Below, piece by piece: positions 43,070-51,319 of a stretch of DNA of 64,000 nt; the first letter of the stretch is position 1; every line of letters begins with the position of its first letter. The DNA comes from an uncultured bacterium (lineage in GTDB: Bacteria > Bacillota > Clostridia > Oscillospirales > Oscillospiraceae), in assembly GCA_947383145.1 (NCBI GenBank), contig CANDCH010000001.1, positions 248,001 through 312,000 on the forward strand, given 5' to 3'. The position numbers and the translations under genes are program-made. Below the pieces are notes generated by a model that was not told the DNA's origin, searched no databases, and saw only the letters and a list, made by a program, of their open reading frames with translations.

Positions 43070-43788
43070 CACCGCCCCTCCTCCCAGCTCAGGTTGGTAA
43101 AGCGGTGGAGCTGCTCCAAAAACGCTTTTTTTCGCATCCGGCTGACGGAGAACTCCCGCCCGTCCACCACTACGGTGCTGCCCTCGATTTTCGTCACATA
43201 CCGCAGGTTGACGATGCACTGGTTGTTGCAGCGGAAAAAGCTCTGGGCGGGCAGGCTCCGCTCCACCGATTTCAGCGTCCCGTAGGCGTCGTAATTGGCC
43301 TGCTGGGTATGATACCGGATGTGGTGGTCAAAGATTTCCACATAGCACAGCTCATACTCCCGCAGCTGCACCGCGCCGGCGTTGGTGTTCAGAAGCAGCC
43401 ACTGCTCCCGTTTCCGGCCGCAGCGCTCCGCCGCCCGCCGCATTTTCATCACAAAGGCGGAGTAGTTGACGGGCTTGAGGATGTAATCCAGGGCGTCCAC
43501 GGAATAGCCCTGGACGGCGTACTGGGCCAGACTGGTGACAAATATGAGCACCACCGCGCTGTCCAGCTCCCGGAGCTTCTGGGCGGCCCTCATCCCGTCC
43601 ATGTCCGGCAGGCGGATGTCCATGAAAATCAGGTCGTATTGGCACTGATAGGTCCCCAAAAACGCGGCGGCGCTGTTCCACCAGCTGTGGCGCAGCTCCA
43701 CCCCGTTCTCTTCGGAAAAGCGGTCCAAAAAACCGCCGAGCCGGGCGGCCTCTTTCTCCTCGTCCTCAATAATGGCGATCTCCAGCAT
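43069..43788 (-). CDS. LytTR-family response regulator (second pair)
   Basis: A 239-residue protein. The receiver has IIEDEEKEA and the phospho-acceptor Asp in LIFMDIRLPDMDGM, with Lys in YILKPV. The LytTR domain follows (about 135-235): LCYVEIFDHHIRYHT, FFRCNNQCIVNLRYVTKIEGSTVVVDGREFSVSR. Here the regulator gene precedes the kinase gene, the common AlgR/AgrA-like arrangement. It is the likely controller of the GH3 gene downstream, by analogy with the first locus. Confidence 0.92.
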   Translation of the reverse strand: MLEIAIIEDEEKEAARLGGFLDRFSEENGVELRHSWWNSAAAFLGTYQCQYDLIFMDIRLPDMDGMRAAQKLRELDSAVVLIFVTSLAQYAVQGYSVDALDYILKPVNYSAFVMKMRRAAERCGRKREQWLLLNTNAGAVQLREYELCYVEIFDHHIRYHTQQANYDAYGTLKSVERSLPAQSFFRCNNQCIVNLRYVTKIEGSTVVVDGREFSVSRMRKKAFLEQLHRFTNLSWEEGR

Positions 43789-43804
43789 AGAATCACCCTT
43801 TTTT

Positions 43805-43833
43805 ATCATACCGAAAACAGAGGGAAATGTCAA
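43805..43833 (-). promoter_or_regulatory. Promoter of the second LytTR/GHKL operon
   Basis: Minus strand TTGACA (43833-43828), 17 nt, TATGAT (43810-43805). The leader before the ATG at 43788 is only about 10 nt. The rest of the 43789-44068 intergenic stretch carries the divergent promoter at 43981 and no gene. Confidence 0.8.
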
Positions 43834-43980
43834 TTTGCTCCCTGCCGCCGCAACGTTTTCGGTCGCTTTCGCCCCGTATTCTGCAATATACGCCAAAACA
43901 TCCGGCCGGCGGGGCGCTCCGCCGGACCCGCAGGGCAGGGATATTGAATTCCGAATTTGTGCAAATCTCATAAGCAGGCA

Positions 43981-44009
43981 TTGACAAACCGGCTCAGTCG
44001 TGTTAGTTT
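43981..44009 (+). promoter_or_regulatory. Promoter of the acyl-CoA dehydrogenase fusion gene
   Basis: TTGACA (43981-43986), 17 nt, TAGTTT (44004-44009). Confidence 0.7.
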
Positions 44010-44068
44010 TGCAGTAGGAAAACGATACCACCGCCCAGTCATTTAAATCAACCAAAGGAGGTTTCCCT

Positions 44069-45979
44069 ATGTTGTTCCAGACCACACAGGCCCACGAGGA
44101 GCTGCGCGCCAAGATCCGCGCCTTCGCGGAGGCGGAGGTGAAGCCCAACGCCATTCTGATGGACCAGGAGAGCCGGTTCCCCGCCGAGGCGGTGAAAAAA
44201 TTCGCCCAGATGGGGCTGATGGGCATCCCCTACCCCAAGGAGTACGGCGGCGCGGGGCTGGATGTGCTCAGCTACGCCATCGCGGTGGAGGAGCTGTCCC
44301 GGGTGGACGGCGGCACCGGGGTGATTCTGTCCGCCCACGTGTCCCTGGGCACCTGGCCCATCTTCGCCTTCGGCACCGAGGAGCAGAAGCAGAAGTACCT
44401 GGTCCCCTTGGCCAGGGGCGAGAAGATCGGCGCCTTCGGCCTCACCGAGCCCAACGCCGGGTCCGACGCCGGCGGCACCGAGACCACCGCCGTGGACAAG
44501 GGGGACCACTGGCTGCTCAACGGCCAGAAGATCTTCATCACCAACGGCGGCGTGGCGGACACCTACGTGGTATTTGCCGTCACCACCCCGGATATCGGCA
44601 CCCGGGGCATCTCCGCCTTCATCGTGGAGAAGGGCTGGAAGGGCTTCACCTTCGAGCCCCACTACGACAAGATGGGCATCCGCTCCTCCGAGACCTGCCA
44701 GCTCAACTTTGACGACGTGAAGGTGCCCAAGGAGAACCTGCTGGGCAAGGAGGGCCAGGGCTTCAAGATCGCCATGGCCACCCTGGACGGCGGGCGGATC
44801 GGCATCGCCTCCCAGGCCCTGGGCATCGCCCAGGGGGCCTATGAGTCCGCCGTGGAGTACGCCAAGGAGCGCGTCCAGTTCGGCAAGCCCATCGGCTTCA
44901 ACCAGGCCGTCACCTTCAAGCTGGCGGACATGGCCACCAAGCTGAAGTGCGCCCGGATGCTGGTGTACTCCGCCGCCGAGAAGAAGGAGGCCCACGAGCC
45001 CTACGGCGTGGACGCCGCCATGGCCAAGCTGTACGCCTCGGAGATCGCCCTGGAGGTCACCAACGACGCGGTGCAGATCTTCGGCGGCACCGGCTTCCTC
45101 AAGGGCATGGACGTGGAGCGGATGTACCGGGACGCCAAGATCACCACCATCTACGAGGGCACCAGCGAGGTCCAGCGCATGGTCATCGGCGCGTCCATCA
45201 TGGGCAAGCCCCCCAAGCGCGCGGGCGGCTCGGCCAGCGCGGCGAAAAAGCCCGCCCCCGTCACCGGCGTGCGCAAGGGTATGATCCTCAAGGAGGGGGA
45301 CGCCAAGGAACGGGTGGAAACCCTCGTCGCCGCCCTGAAGAAGGACGGCTATGACTTCACCGTGGGCATCCCCATGGACACCCCCATCGCCCAGGCGGAG
45401 CGGGTGGTGTCCGCCGGCCAGGGCATCGGTCCCAGGGAGAACATGAAGCTCATCGAGGACCTGGCGAAGGCGGCGGGCGCCGCCGTCGGTTCCAGCCGCC
45501 CCGTGGCGGAGACCCACAAGTACGTGCCTCTGAACCGTTACGTGGGCATGTCCGGCCAGAAGTTCAAGGGCAACCTGTATATTGCCTGCGGCATCTCCGG
45601 CGCCATTCAGCATTTGAAGGGCATCAAGGACGCGTCCACCATTGTTGCCATCAACAAGAGCTCCAACGCCCCCATCTTCAAGAACTGCGATTACGGCATC
45701 GTGGGCGACGTGAACGAGATCCTGCCCCTGCTGGCCCAGGCCCTGGGCATGGAGGAGAAGCTGCCCGCGCCCCCCATGGTGAAGATGAAGCGGCCCCCCG
45801 CCCCCAGGCCCGAGCCCATCGGCCCCCGCTATGTCTGCGGCGGCTGCGGCTACGAGTACGTCCCCGAGCTGGGCGACCCCGACGCGGAGGCGGCCCCCGG
45901 CACCCTGTTCAAGGACCTGCCCGAGGGCTGGGTGTGCCCGGAGTGCGCGGAATCGAAGGAGATGTTCATCGAGGCGTGA
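44069..45979 (+). CDS. Three-domain fusion: acyl-CoA dehydrogenase / EtfA FAD domain / rubredoxin
   Basis: A 636-residue protein. Residues 1 to about 380 are a short/branched-chain acyl-CoA dehydrogenase: FGLTEPNAGSD (FAD site), a Q-I-FGGTGF segment, and the catalytic Glu in TIYEGTSEVQRMV. Residues about 405-570 match the FAD-binding C-terminal half of the electron-transfer flavoprotein alpha subunit (ISGAIQHLKGIKDASTIVAINKS, APIFKNCDYGIVGDV). Residues about 588-636 are rubredoxin with both Cys pairs (CGGCGYEY and GWVCPECAESKEMF). Electrons can pass from acyl-CoA through two flavins to the Fe(Cys)4 centre in one chain. The flavodiiron gene downstream is the natural acceptor. No EtfB gene is adjacent, so the unit seems self-contained. 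AAAGGAGG precedes ATG 44069. Confidence 0.92.
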   Translation: MLFQTTQAHEELRAKIRAFAEAEVKPNAILMDQESRFPAEAVKKFAQMGLMGIPYPKEYGGAGLDVLSYAIAVEELSRVDGGTGVILSAHVSLGTWPIFAFGTEEQKQKYLVPLARGEKIGAFGLTEPNAGSDAGGTETTAVDKGDHWLLNGQKIFITNGGVADTYVVFAVTTPDIGTRGISAFIVEKGWKGFTFEPHYDKMGIRSSETCQLNFDDVKVPKENLLGKEGQGFKIAMATLDGGRIGIASQALGIAQGAYESAVEYAKERVQFGKPIGFNQAVTFKLADMATKLKCARMLVYSAAEKKEAHEPYGVDAAMAKLYASEIALEVTNDAVQIFGGTGFLKGMDVERMYRDAKITTIYEGTSEVQRMVIGASIMGKPPKRAGGSASAAKKPAPVTGVRKGMILKEGDAKERVETLVAALKKDGYDFTVGIPMDTPIAQAERVVSAGQGIGPRENMKLIEDLAKAAGAAVGSSRPVAETHKYVPLNRYVGMSGQKFKGNLYIACGISGAIQHLKGIKDASTIVAINKSSNAPIFKNCDYGIVGDVNEILPLLAQALGMEEKLPAPPMVKMKRPPAPRPEPIGPRYVCGGCGYEYVPELGDPDAEAAPGTLFKDLPEGWVCPECAESKEMFIEA

Positions 45980-45985
45980 AGGGCC

Positions 45986-46011
45986 GTACTTTTTCTTGAA
46001 AGAAAAAGTAC
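45986..46011. repeat. Perfect A/T-rich palindrome after the dehydrogenase gene
   Basis: Two 12-nt arms (GTACTTTTTCTT and AAGAAAAAGTAC) around GA. The run CCAAAAAGAACTTTTCG follows. It may be an intercistronic terminator or a copy of a dispersed palindromic element; only one copy is in the window. Confidence 0.55.
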
Positions 46012-46140
46012 CAAAAAGAACTTTTCGTTCGCTGACGGAGCTGGGCGGAGACCTAATATATCCGCCGCCCGACGGCGGCACAGCCGCTTTGATAAGGGTA
46101 TGATTTGATTTTTCCAAACTTTTAATAAGGAGGTTCGCTT

Positions 46141-47358
46141 ATGTACTGCGTGCGCAGTGTCACCGACAACCTGTACTGGGTGGGCGCCAACGACCACCGC
46201 ACCCATCTGTTTGAAAACATCCACCCCATCCCCCGGGGGGTGAGCTACAACGCCTACCTGCTGCTGGACAAATCCACCGTCCTGTTCGACACCGTGGACT
46301 GGTCCGCCTGCCGCCAGCTGCTGGAAAACCTGGACCACCTGCTGGAGGACCGCCCCCTGGACTACCTGCTCATCAACCACATGGAGCCGGACCACGGCGC
46401 GTCCATTGAGGAGATCCTCATCCGCTGGCCGGAGGTCAAGGTCATCTCCACCCCCAAGGCCTTCATGCTCATGCGCCAGTTCGGGTTCCACATCGACGGC
46501 CACGAGCTCATCGAGGTCAAGGAGGGGGACACCTTCTCCTTTGGCGGTCACACCGTCACCTTCGTGGAGGCCCCCATGGTCCACTGGCCGGAGGCCATGG
46601 TCACCTTCGATTTGACCAACGGCGTGCTCTTCGCCGCCGACGCCTTCGGCTCCTTCGGGGCGCTGGACGGCAAGCTGTTCGCCGACGAGGTGAACTTCGA
46701 CCGGGACTGGATCGACGACGCCCGCCGCTACCTCACCAACATCGTGGGCAAGTACGGCCCCCACGTCCAGCTGCTGCTGAAAAAGGCCGGGGGCATCCTG
46801 GACAAGATCAAGTTCATCTGCCCCCTCCACGGTCCCGTGTGGCGCAAGGATTTGATGTACTTCATCGACAAGTACGACAAGTGGAGCAAGTACCAGCCCG
46901 AGGAGCAGGGCGTGATAATCGCCTACGCCTCCATGTACGGCAACACCGAGTCCGCCGCCCAGGCCCTGGCCGCAAAGCTGTGCGAGAAAGGGATGACCAA
47001 CGTGTGGGTGTACGACGTGTCCAGCACCCACGTGTCCCAGCTGGTGAGCGAGGCGTTCCGCCTCAGCCACCTGGTGTTCGCCTCCGTCACCTACAACCTG
47101 GGCATCTACCCCGTGATGCACGACTTCCTCATGCATTTGAAGGCCCTGAATTTCCAGAACCGCACCTGCGCCATCGTGGAAAACGGCTCCTGGGCCGTCA
47201 AGTCCGGCGACCTGATGCAGAAGTTCCTGGAGGACGAGATGAAGAACATGACCGTCCTGAACGACCGGCTCACCCTGGCCTCCGCCCTCCACCCCGACAA
47301 GGCCAGCGAGCTGGACGCCCTGGCCGGCGCCATCATCGAATCCATGGACAGGGGCTGA
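46141..47358 (+). CDS. FprA-type flavodiiron protein (O2/NO reductase)
   Basis: A 405-residue protein. The N-terminal beta-lactamase-like domain has the diiron ligands: NHMEPDHGAS (H-x-E-x-D-H), VHWPEAM, the bridging Asp in FAADAFGSFG, and His in CPLHGPVWR. The C-terminal flavodoxin domain (about 255-400) has YASMYGNTESAAQALA and SVTYNLGIYP. It reduces O2 to water or NO to N2O with electrons normally from rubredoxin. The rubredoxin domain fused to the gene before it is the likely donor. GGAGG lies 7-8 nt before ATG 46141. Confidence 0.95.
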   Translation: MYCVRSVTDNLYWVGANDHRTHLFENIHPIPRGVSYNAYLLLDKSTVLFDTVDWSACRQLLENLDHLLEDRPLDYLLINHMEPDHGASIEEILIRWPEVKVISTPKAFMLMRQFGFHIDGHELIEVKEGDTFSFGGHTVTFVEAPMVHWPEAMVTFDLTNGVLFAADAFGSFGALDGKLFADEVNFDRDWIDDARRYLTNIVGKYGPHVQLLLKKAGGILDKIKFICPLHGPVWRKDLMYFIDKYDKWSKYQPEEQGVIIAYASMYGNTESAAQALAAKLCEKGMTNVWVYDVSSTHVSQLVSEAFRLSHLVFASVTYNLGIYPVMHDFLMHLKALNFQNRTCAIVENGSWAVKSGDLMQKFLEDEMKNMTVLNDRLTLASALHPDKASELDALAGAIIESMDRG

Positions 47359-47415
47359 TCCCCGGCCCTCTTTGACCGGAATGGCGGGCTGTAAAAAATT
47401 CCCGTTGAACGGCTC

Positions 47416-47444
47416 TTGCAAACGCTGAAAAATTTTGGTATAAT
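47416..47444 (+). promoter_or_regulatory. Promoter of the large SLH surface-protein gene
   Basis: TTGCAA (47416-47421), 17 nt, consensus TATAAT (47439-47444) with TGG before it (extended -10). Confidence 0.8.
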
Positions 47445-47461
47445 CAGCTCCCATTGGAAAA

Positions 47462-47509
47462 CATGCCGCCCTCAGTTTTCGGAATTGGATCGAAACTGAG
47501 GGCGGCGTG
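47462..47509 (+). promoter_or_regulatory. Long hairpin in the 5' leader of the SLH surface-protein gene
   Basis: Arms CATGCCGCCCTCAGTTT and AAACTGAGGGCGGCGTG pair over about 17 bp around a 13-nt GAATTGGAT-containing loop, beginning roughly 10 nt after the transcription start. There is no T-run, so it is more likely an mRNA-stabilising or protein-binding leader than a terminator. Confidence 0.6.
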
Positions 47510-47541
47510 CCTATCACGGAGAAAAGGAGCAGTTTTGCCAC

Positions 47542-50500
47542 ATGAAAAAACCTTTAAGACTGATAGCGGCCTTATTGGCGGTCTGCGTTCTGACCGCGGC
47601 CCTTCCCCCGGTGGGGCTGGCCTCCGCCGGGGACGACCTGCGCGACTACGTCAACAACGCGGCAAACGGAGTGGCAGACCTGGGGGGCCAGACCATTACC
47701 CTGAACGACACCGGCGGCAGCGGCAGCGCGGACGCGCCCTATGTCATTGACAAGCCCGTGACTATTCAAAACGGGACCATCGTCGTCCGGGCCGGCGGCT
47801 TTGTATTGGGCGCGGACGTGACGTTCTCCAATGTGGAGCTGCAATTCATCACAACGGCGGGCAACTATATCGCCGCCAACGGGCACACCCTGACGCTGGA
47901 CAACGCGCGCTGCGTCAACCGCAGCGGGGACAACTCCTGCAACCTGTTCGGCGGGACCATGACCGGAACATACGCGGCGTTCACCGTTCCGGAGCCCGGA
48001 CCGGAGAGCCGTATCATCATCGGCGCGGGCACCAGCCTCCAGGGGGCCGCCGGAAACACCGGCAGCATCTACGCGGGCAATCTGTTCCGAAGCACCGACG
48101 GAACCAATCCAACCCGCGCGTTTGCCCGGCCCGTCCAGATCTCCATCACAGGGAAGGTCACGTCCGGCGCTTTGGGCGCGATCTACGCCAGCGGAGCCGC
48201 GAAAGGCAGCGCCTCCCCCACCGCGGACGGCGGCTACACCGTGTCCGGCGGCGTGGAGATCTCCGGCGTCAGCCTCCCCCCGGTGAACGGCGCGGGCGCG
48301 GAAACGCATGTGGCGTACCGGGGCGACAACAATCTGGCCGCGCTGGAGTTTACGGACCTTTGCAGTCTGTCGGTGGAGTCGGGGAACGTTGTGCTGGCCG
48401 CGGGCAGCTGCCTGCGAAGCGGCGGCGCGCTCTCCGTCTCCTCCGGCGCGAAGCTGGACCTCCGGCGGACGGACAGCCTGACGCTCAACATAAACGACTT
48501 CAACGGCGGCGGCTTCCTGTTCCTGGGGCAGAGCCAGCTTCTGCGCATTGCCGGCCAGGTCACGGGGACCAGCAAGGTGGCGGTGGAGGGCACGAATTTC
48601 GACAATACGCAGTCTGCCAAGCCGCCCTCTCTGGGCCACACCTACATCTCCGCCCCCAAGTCCGTCGACGGCAATTTTGAGCTTCTGCCCTACGGCAGCT
48701 CAAATCTGATCCTGGTCCGGGACGCCAACGGCGGCTGGACGGCCTCCAGCGGGGGCGGGGCCCCGGATCTGGTGCGGGACTTCCGTTTTGAGACGGCCAG
48801 CGCGTCCGCCGCCAGCGGCGTGGAGGCGGAGTTCTCCATGGACGTGACGGGCGCCGCCGGAAGCATGCCGTACCTGGATTTCATTCCCCTGGAAATTACG
48901 ATCAACGGCAGGCAGGCCAACCGGGAGGAGGAGACGGACGAGGACGGCGCCACCTACTATAGATACGCCGACAGGCAGGGCTACCTCCCGTCCCTGGAGG
49001 TCAACACAAACACGCTCTACGTCGTCTCGGACGCCGAATTCGGCCCCGATGACAGCCCCTATACCATTGAGGTCACCGTCCCGGCGGCATATACCGAGGG
49101 CGGCGTGAGCATCAAGCGGTCCGTCACCCTCACCGTCACGGCGGGCGGCGGAACCCAGCCCGACCCCGGCCTCACCTCCGTCCCGGTCCCGGCGGCCAAC
49201 GCCGGCCTGCGCTATACCGGCCTGGAGCAGACCGGCGTGGACGGCGGCACCGGCTACACCCTCACCGGCCACAAGGCCATCAACGTGGGCGGCTATACCG
49301 CCATTGCCGCTCTGGAGCCCGGCTATCAGTGGGCGGACGGCTCCACGGACAGCAAGAACATCCCCTGGTCCATTGCCAAGGCCCTCACCGCCGCCCCCAC
49401 CGGCCTGTCCGCCGCCGCCCCCACCTCGGCCAACGGCTCCGACGGCAGGATCACCGGCACCACCCCCGGCATGGAGTACGCCGTCAGCCCGGACTTTGCC
49501 GGCGCGGCGGACTGCGCCGGGGGGGAGACCGCCGGTCTGCCCGCCGGGACCTACTACGTGCGCTTCAAGGAAACCGCCACCCATGAGGCCGGGGCCGCCG
49601 CCGTTATCACGGTGCCCGCCTACGGCGCGCCCACCGTGGCGTCCATCTCGGTGAACAGCTCCGGCCACAAGACCGAGTATACCGTGGGCGACGGGCTGGA
49701 CGTGTCCGGCCTCACCGTCGAGGCGGTGTTCTCCGACCAGACCGCCCGGACCGTGGCCGTTACCCCGGAGATGGTGGGCGGCTTCGACTCCAGCGCGGCG
49801 GGCAGCCTGACCCTCACCATCACCTACGAGGGGGCGCAGACCACCTATACCGTCCGGGTGTCCGCCCCATCCCAGCCCCCCGCCGGACACACCCACGCCT
49901 GGAGCGCCGCCTGGGCCGGCGACAAGGGGCACCACTGGCATGAGTGCGAAGCCCAGGACTGCCCCGCCGCTCAGGACAGCGAAAAGGACGGCTACGCGGC
50001 CCACACCCCCGGGGCCTGGATTGTGGAGCAGGCGGCTACCGCCACCCAGAGCGGCGTCCGGCGGCGGGAGTGCACCGTCTGCGGCTATGAGACCGCCCGG
50101 CAGACCATTCCCGCCACCGGCGGCGGCTCCTCCTCCGGGGGCGGCTGGTATCCAAGCAATCCGGGGAATGTGACCAGCTCCACCCACCTCAGCCCCGACG
50201 GCACCACCACGACCACCAGCACCAACCATGTCACCGGGGCCGTCACCGCCACCGTCAAACGGCCGGACGGCTCTCAGACCGTCACCGTGACGGAAAAGAG
50301 CGGGGCGGTCACCACCACGGAGACGGCGGCGGACGGCTCCACCGTCAAGACCGTGGAGCTGCCGGACGGCTCCTCGGCGGTCAGCGTGCGGCGGGCCGAC
50401 GGCGTTTCCGCCGAGACCAGCGTGGACCGGTACGGCGGGGCGCAGGCCCGGGTGAACCTCTCCGCCTCCGCGGTGGGCGCGGCTCAGAGCGCGGGCGGCG

Positions 50501-51246
50501 CGGTTCTCCTGCCTATCCCCACCCTCCCCGTAACCAAATCCGGCTCCGCCGCGGTGACGGTGCACACCGGCAGCGCACAGCCGGTCAAGGTGGAAATTCC
50601 CGCCGCCGCCACCGCCGGAACCGTGCCCGTCATCATCCACGGGGACGGCAGCAGGACGGTCGTCCGAACCTCCTCCCTCACCCAGCGCGGCATTGTGGCG
50701 GCGGTCCCGGACGGGGCCGTTGTGCGGCTGGTGGACAACGGAGCGGTCTTCTCCGACACCCGAAACCACTGGGCGCGGGAGGCGGTCAGCTTCGTGTCCG
50801 CCCGGGAGCTGTTCCTGGGCCGCAGCGCGGAGCTCTTTGACCCCAACGGGACCATGACCCGGGCCATGGCCGTCACCGTGCTGGCCCGTCTTGACGGCGC
50901 GGACACCGGCGGCGGGGCCCAGTGGTACGAGCCAGGCCTGGCCTGGGCGGCGGCCCATGGCGTCAGCGACGGGCGCAATCCCAATGGAAACGTCACCCGG
51001 GAGCAGCTTGCCGCCATGCTCTACCGCTACGCGGGCAGTCCCGCCGTCCCAAACCGGCCGCTGCCGTTCACCGACGCGGAGGCGGTCAGCGGCTACGCCC
51101 GGGAGGCCATGTGCTGGGCGGTGGAGGCCGGCATTCTCAACGGCCTGGGGGACGGCTCCCTGGACCCCCGCGGCGAGGCCACCCGGGCCCAGACCGCCGC
51201 CATGCTCCAGCGGTACGTGGACTTTTTGAACCGGCCCGCCGGCTGA
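47542..51246 (+). CDS. Large secreted SLH-anchored surface protein with beta-helix-like and Ig-like regions
   Basis: A 1234-residue protein. Signal peptide 1 to about 30 (cleavage near GLASAG). Residues about 50-390 are rich in short G/N/T turns (IQNGTIVVRAGGFVLGADVTF) like a right-handed beta-helix. Residues about 690-775 form a bacterial Ig-like domain of group 3 type (YTVGDGLDVSGLTVEAVFSDQTARTV). A His/Cys segment (THAWSAAW...HWHECEAQDC...CTVCGYE) follows, then a Ser/Gly hinge and a Thr/Val repeat zone (TVTVTEKSGAVTTTE). Three SLH repeats end the protein (about 1070-1232). It is likely a wall-bound adhesin or carbohydrate-binding surface protein; no catalytic motif was recognised. Upstream are a strong promoter and a hairpin leader. 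Confidence 0.85.
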   Translation: MKKPLRLIAALLAVCVLTAALPPVGLASAGDDLRDYVNNAANGVADLGGQTITLNDTGGSGSADAPYVIDKPVTIQNGTIVVRAGGFVLGADVTFSNVELQFITTAGNYIAANGHTLTLDNARCVNRSGDNSCNLFGGTMTGTYAAFTVPEPGPESRIIIGAGTSLQGAAGNTGSIYAGNLFRSTDGTNPTRAFARPVQISITGKVTSGALGAIYASGAAKGSASPTADGGYTVSGGVEISGVSLPPVNGAGAETHVAYRGDNNLAALEFTDLCSLSVESGNVVLAAGSCLRSGGALSVSSGAKLDLRRTDSLTLNINDFNGGGFLFLGQSQLLRIAGQVTGTSKVAVEGTNFDNTQSAKPPSLGHTYISAPKSVDGNFELLPYGSSNLILVRDANGGWTASSGGGAPDLVRDFRFETASASAASGVEAEFSMDVTGAAGSMPYLDFIPLEITINGRQANREEETDEDGATYYRYADRQGYLPSLEVNTNTLYVVSDAEFGPDDSPYTIEVTVPAAYTEGGVSIKRSVTLTVTAGGGTQPDPGLTSVPVPAANAGLRYTGLEQTGVDGGTGYTLTGHKAINVGGYTAIAALEPGYQWADGSTDSKNIPWSIAKALTAAPTGLSAAAPTSANGSDGRITGTTPGMEYAVSPDFAGAADCAGGETAGLPAGTYYVRFKETATHEAGAAAVITVPAYGAPTVASISVNSSGHKTEYTVGDGLDVSGLTVEAVFSDQTARTVAVTPEMVGGFDSSAAGSLTLTITYEGAQTTYTVRVSAPSQPPAGHTHAWSAAWAGDKGHHWHECEAQDCPAAQDSEKDGYAAHTPGAWIVEQAATATQSGVRRRECTVCGYETARQTIPATGGGSSSGGGWYPSNPGNVTSSTHLSPDGTTTTTSTNHVTGAVTATVKRPDGSQTVTVTEKSGAVTTTETAADGSTVKTVELPDGSSAVSVRRADGVSAETSVDRYGGAQARVNLSASAVGAAQSAGGAVLLPIPTLPVTKSGSAAVTVHTGSAQPVKVEIPAAATAGTVPVIIHGDGSRTVVRTSSLTQRGIVAAVPDGAVVRLVDNGAVFSDTRNHWAREAVSFVSARELFLGRSAELFDPNGTMTRAMAVTVLARLDGADTGGGAQWYEPGLAWAAAHGVSDGRNPNGNVTREQLAAMLYRYAGSPAVPNRPLPFTDAEAVSGYAREAMCWAVEAGILNGLGDGSLDPRGEATRAQTAAMLQRYVDFLNRPAG

Positions 51247-51254
51247 ACCCATGA

Positions 51255-51300
51255 AAAAACAGGCCGGGCAAGCGTTACGCCGCTTGCCCGGCCTGTTTTA
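51255..51300. terminator. Bidirectional terminator
   Basis: A 19-bp stem (AAAACAGGCCGGGCAAGCG and partner) with flanking A and T runs between the SLH gene and the convergent chemoreceptor gene. Confidence 0.9.
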
Positions 51301-51319
51301 TTGCCGTCCGGCCCGCCGC

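Noticed and set aside
43789-44068. Riboswitch or small RNA in the divergent intergenic stretch.
   Set aside because: Only two promoters are seen; the leaders are short and no conserved riboswitch core was recognised.
50160-50460. CRISPR-like or minisatellite repeat in the SLH gene (repeated ACC/GTC codons).
   Set aside because: It is an in-frame Thr/Val-rich linker with no fixed repeat unit or spacers.
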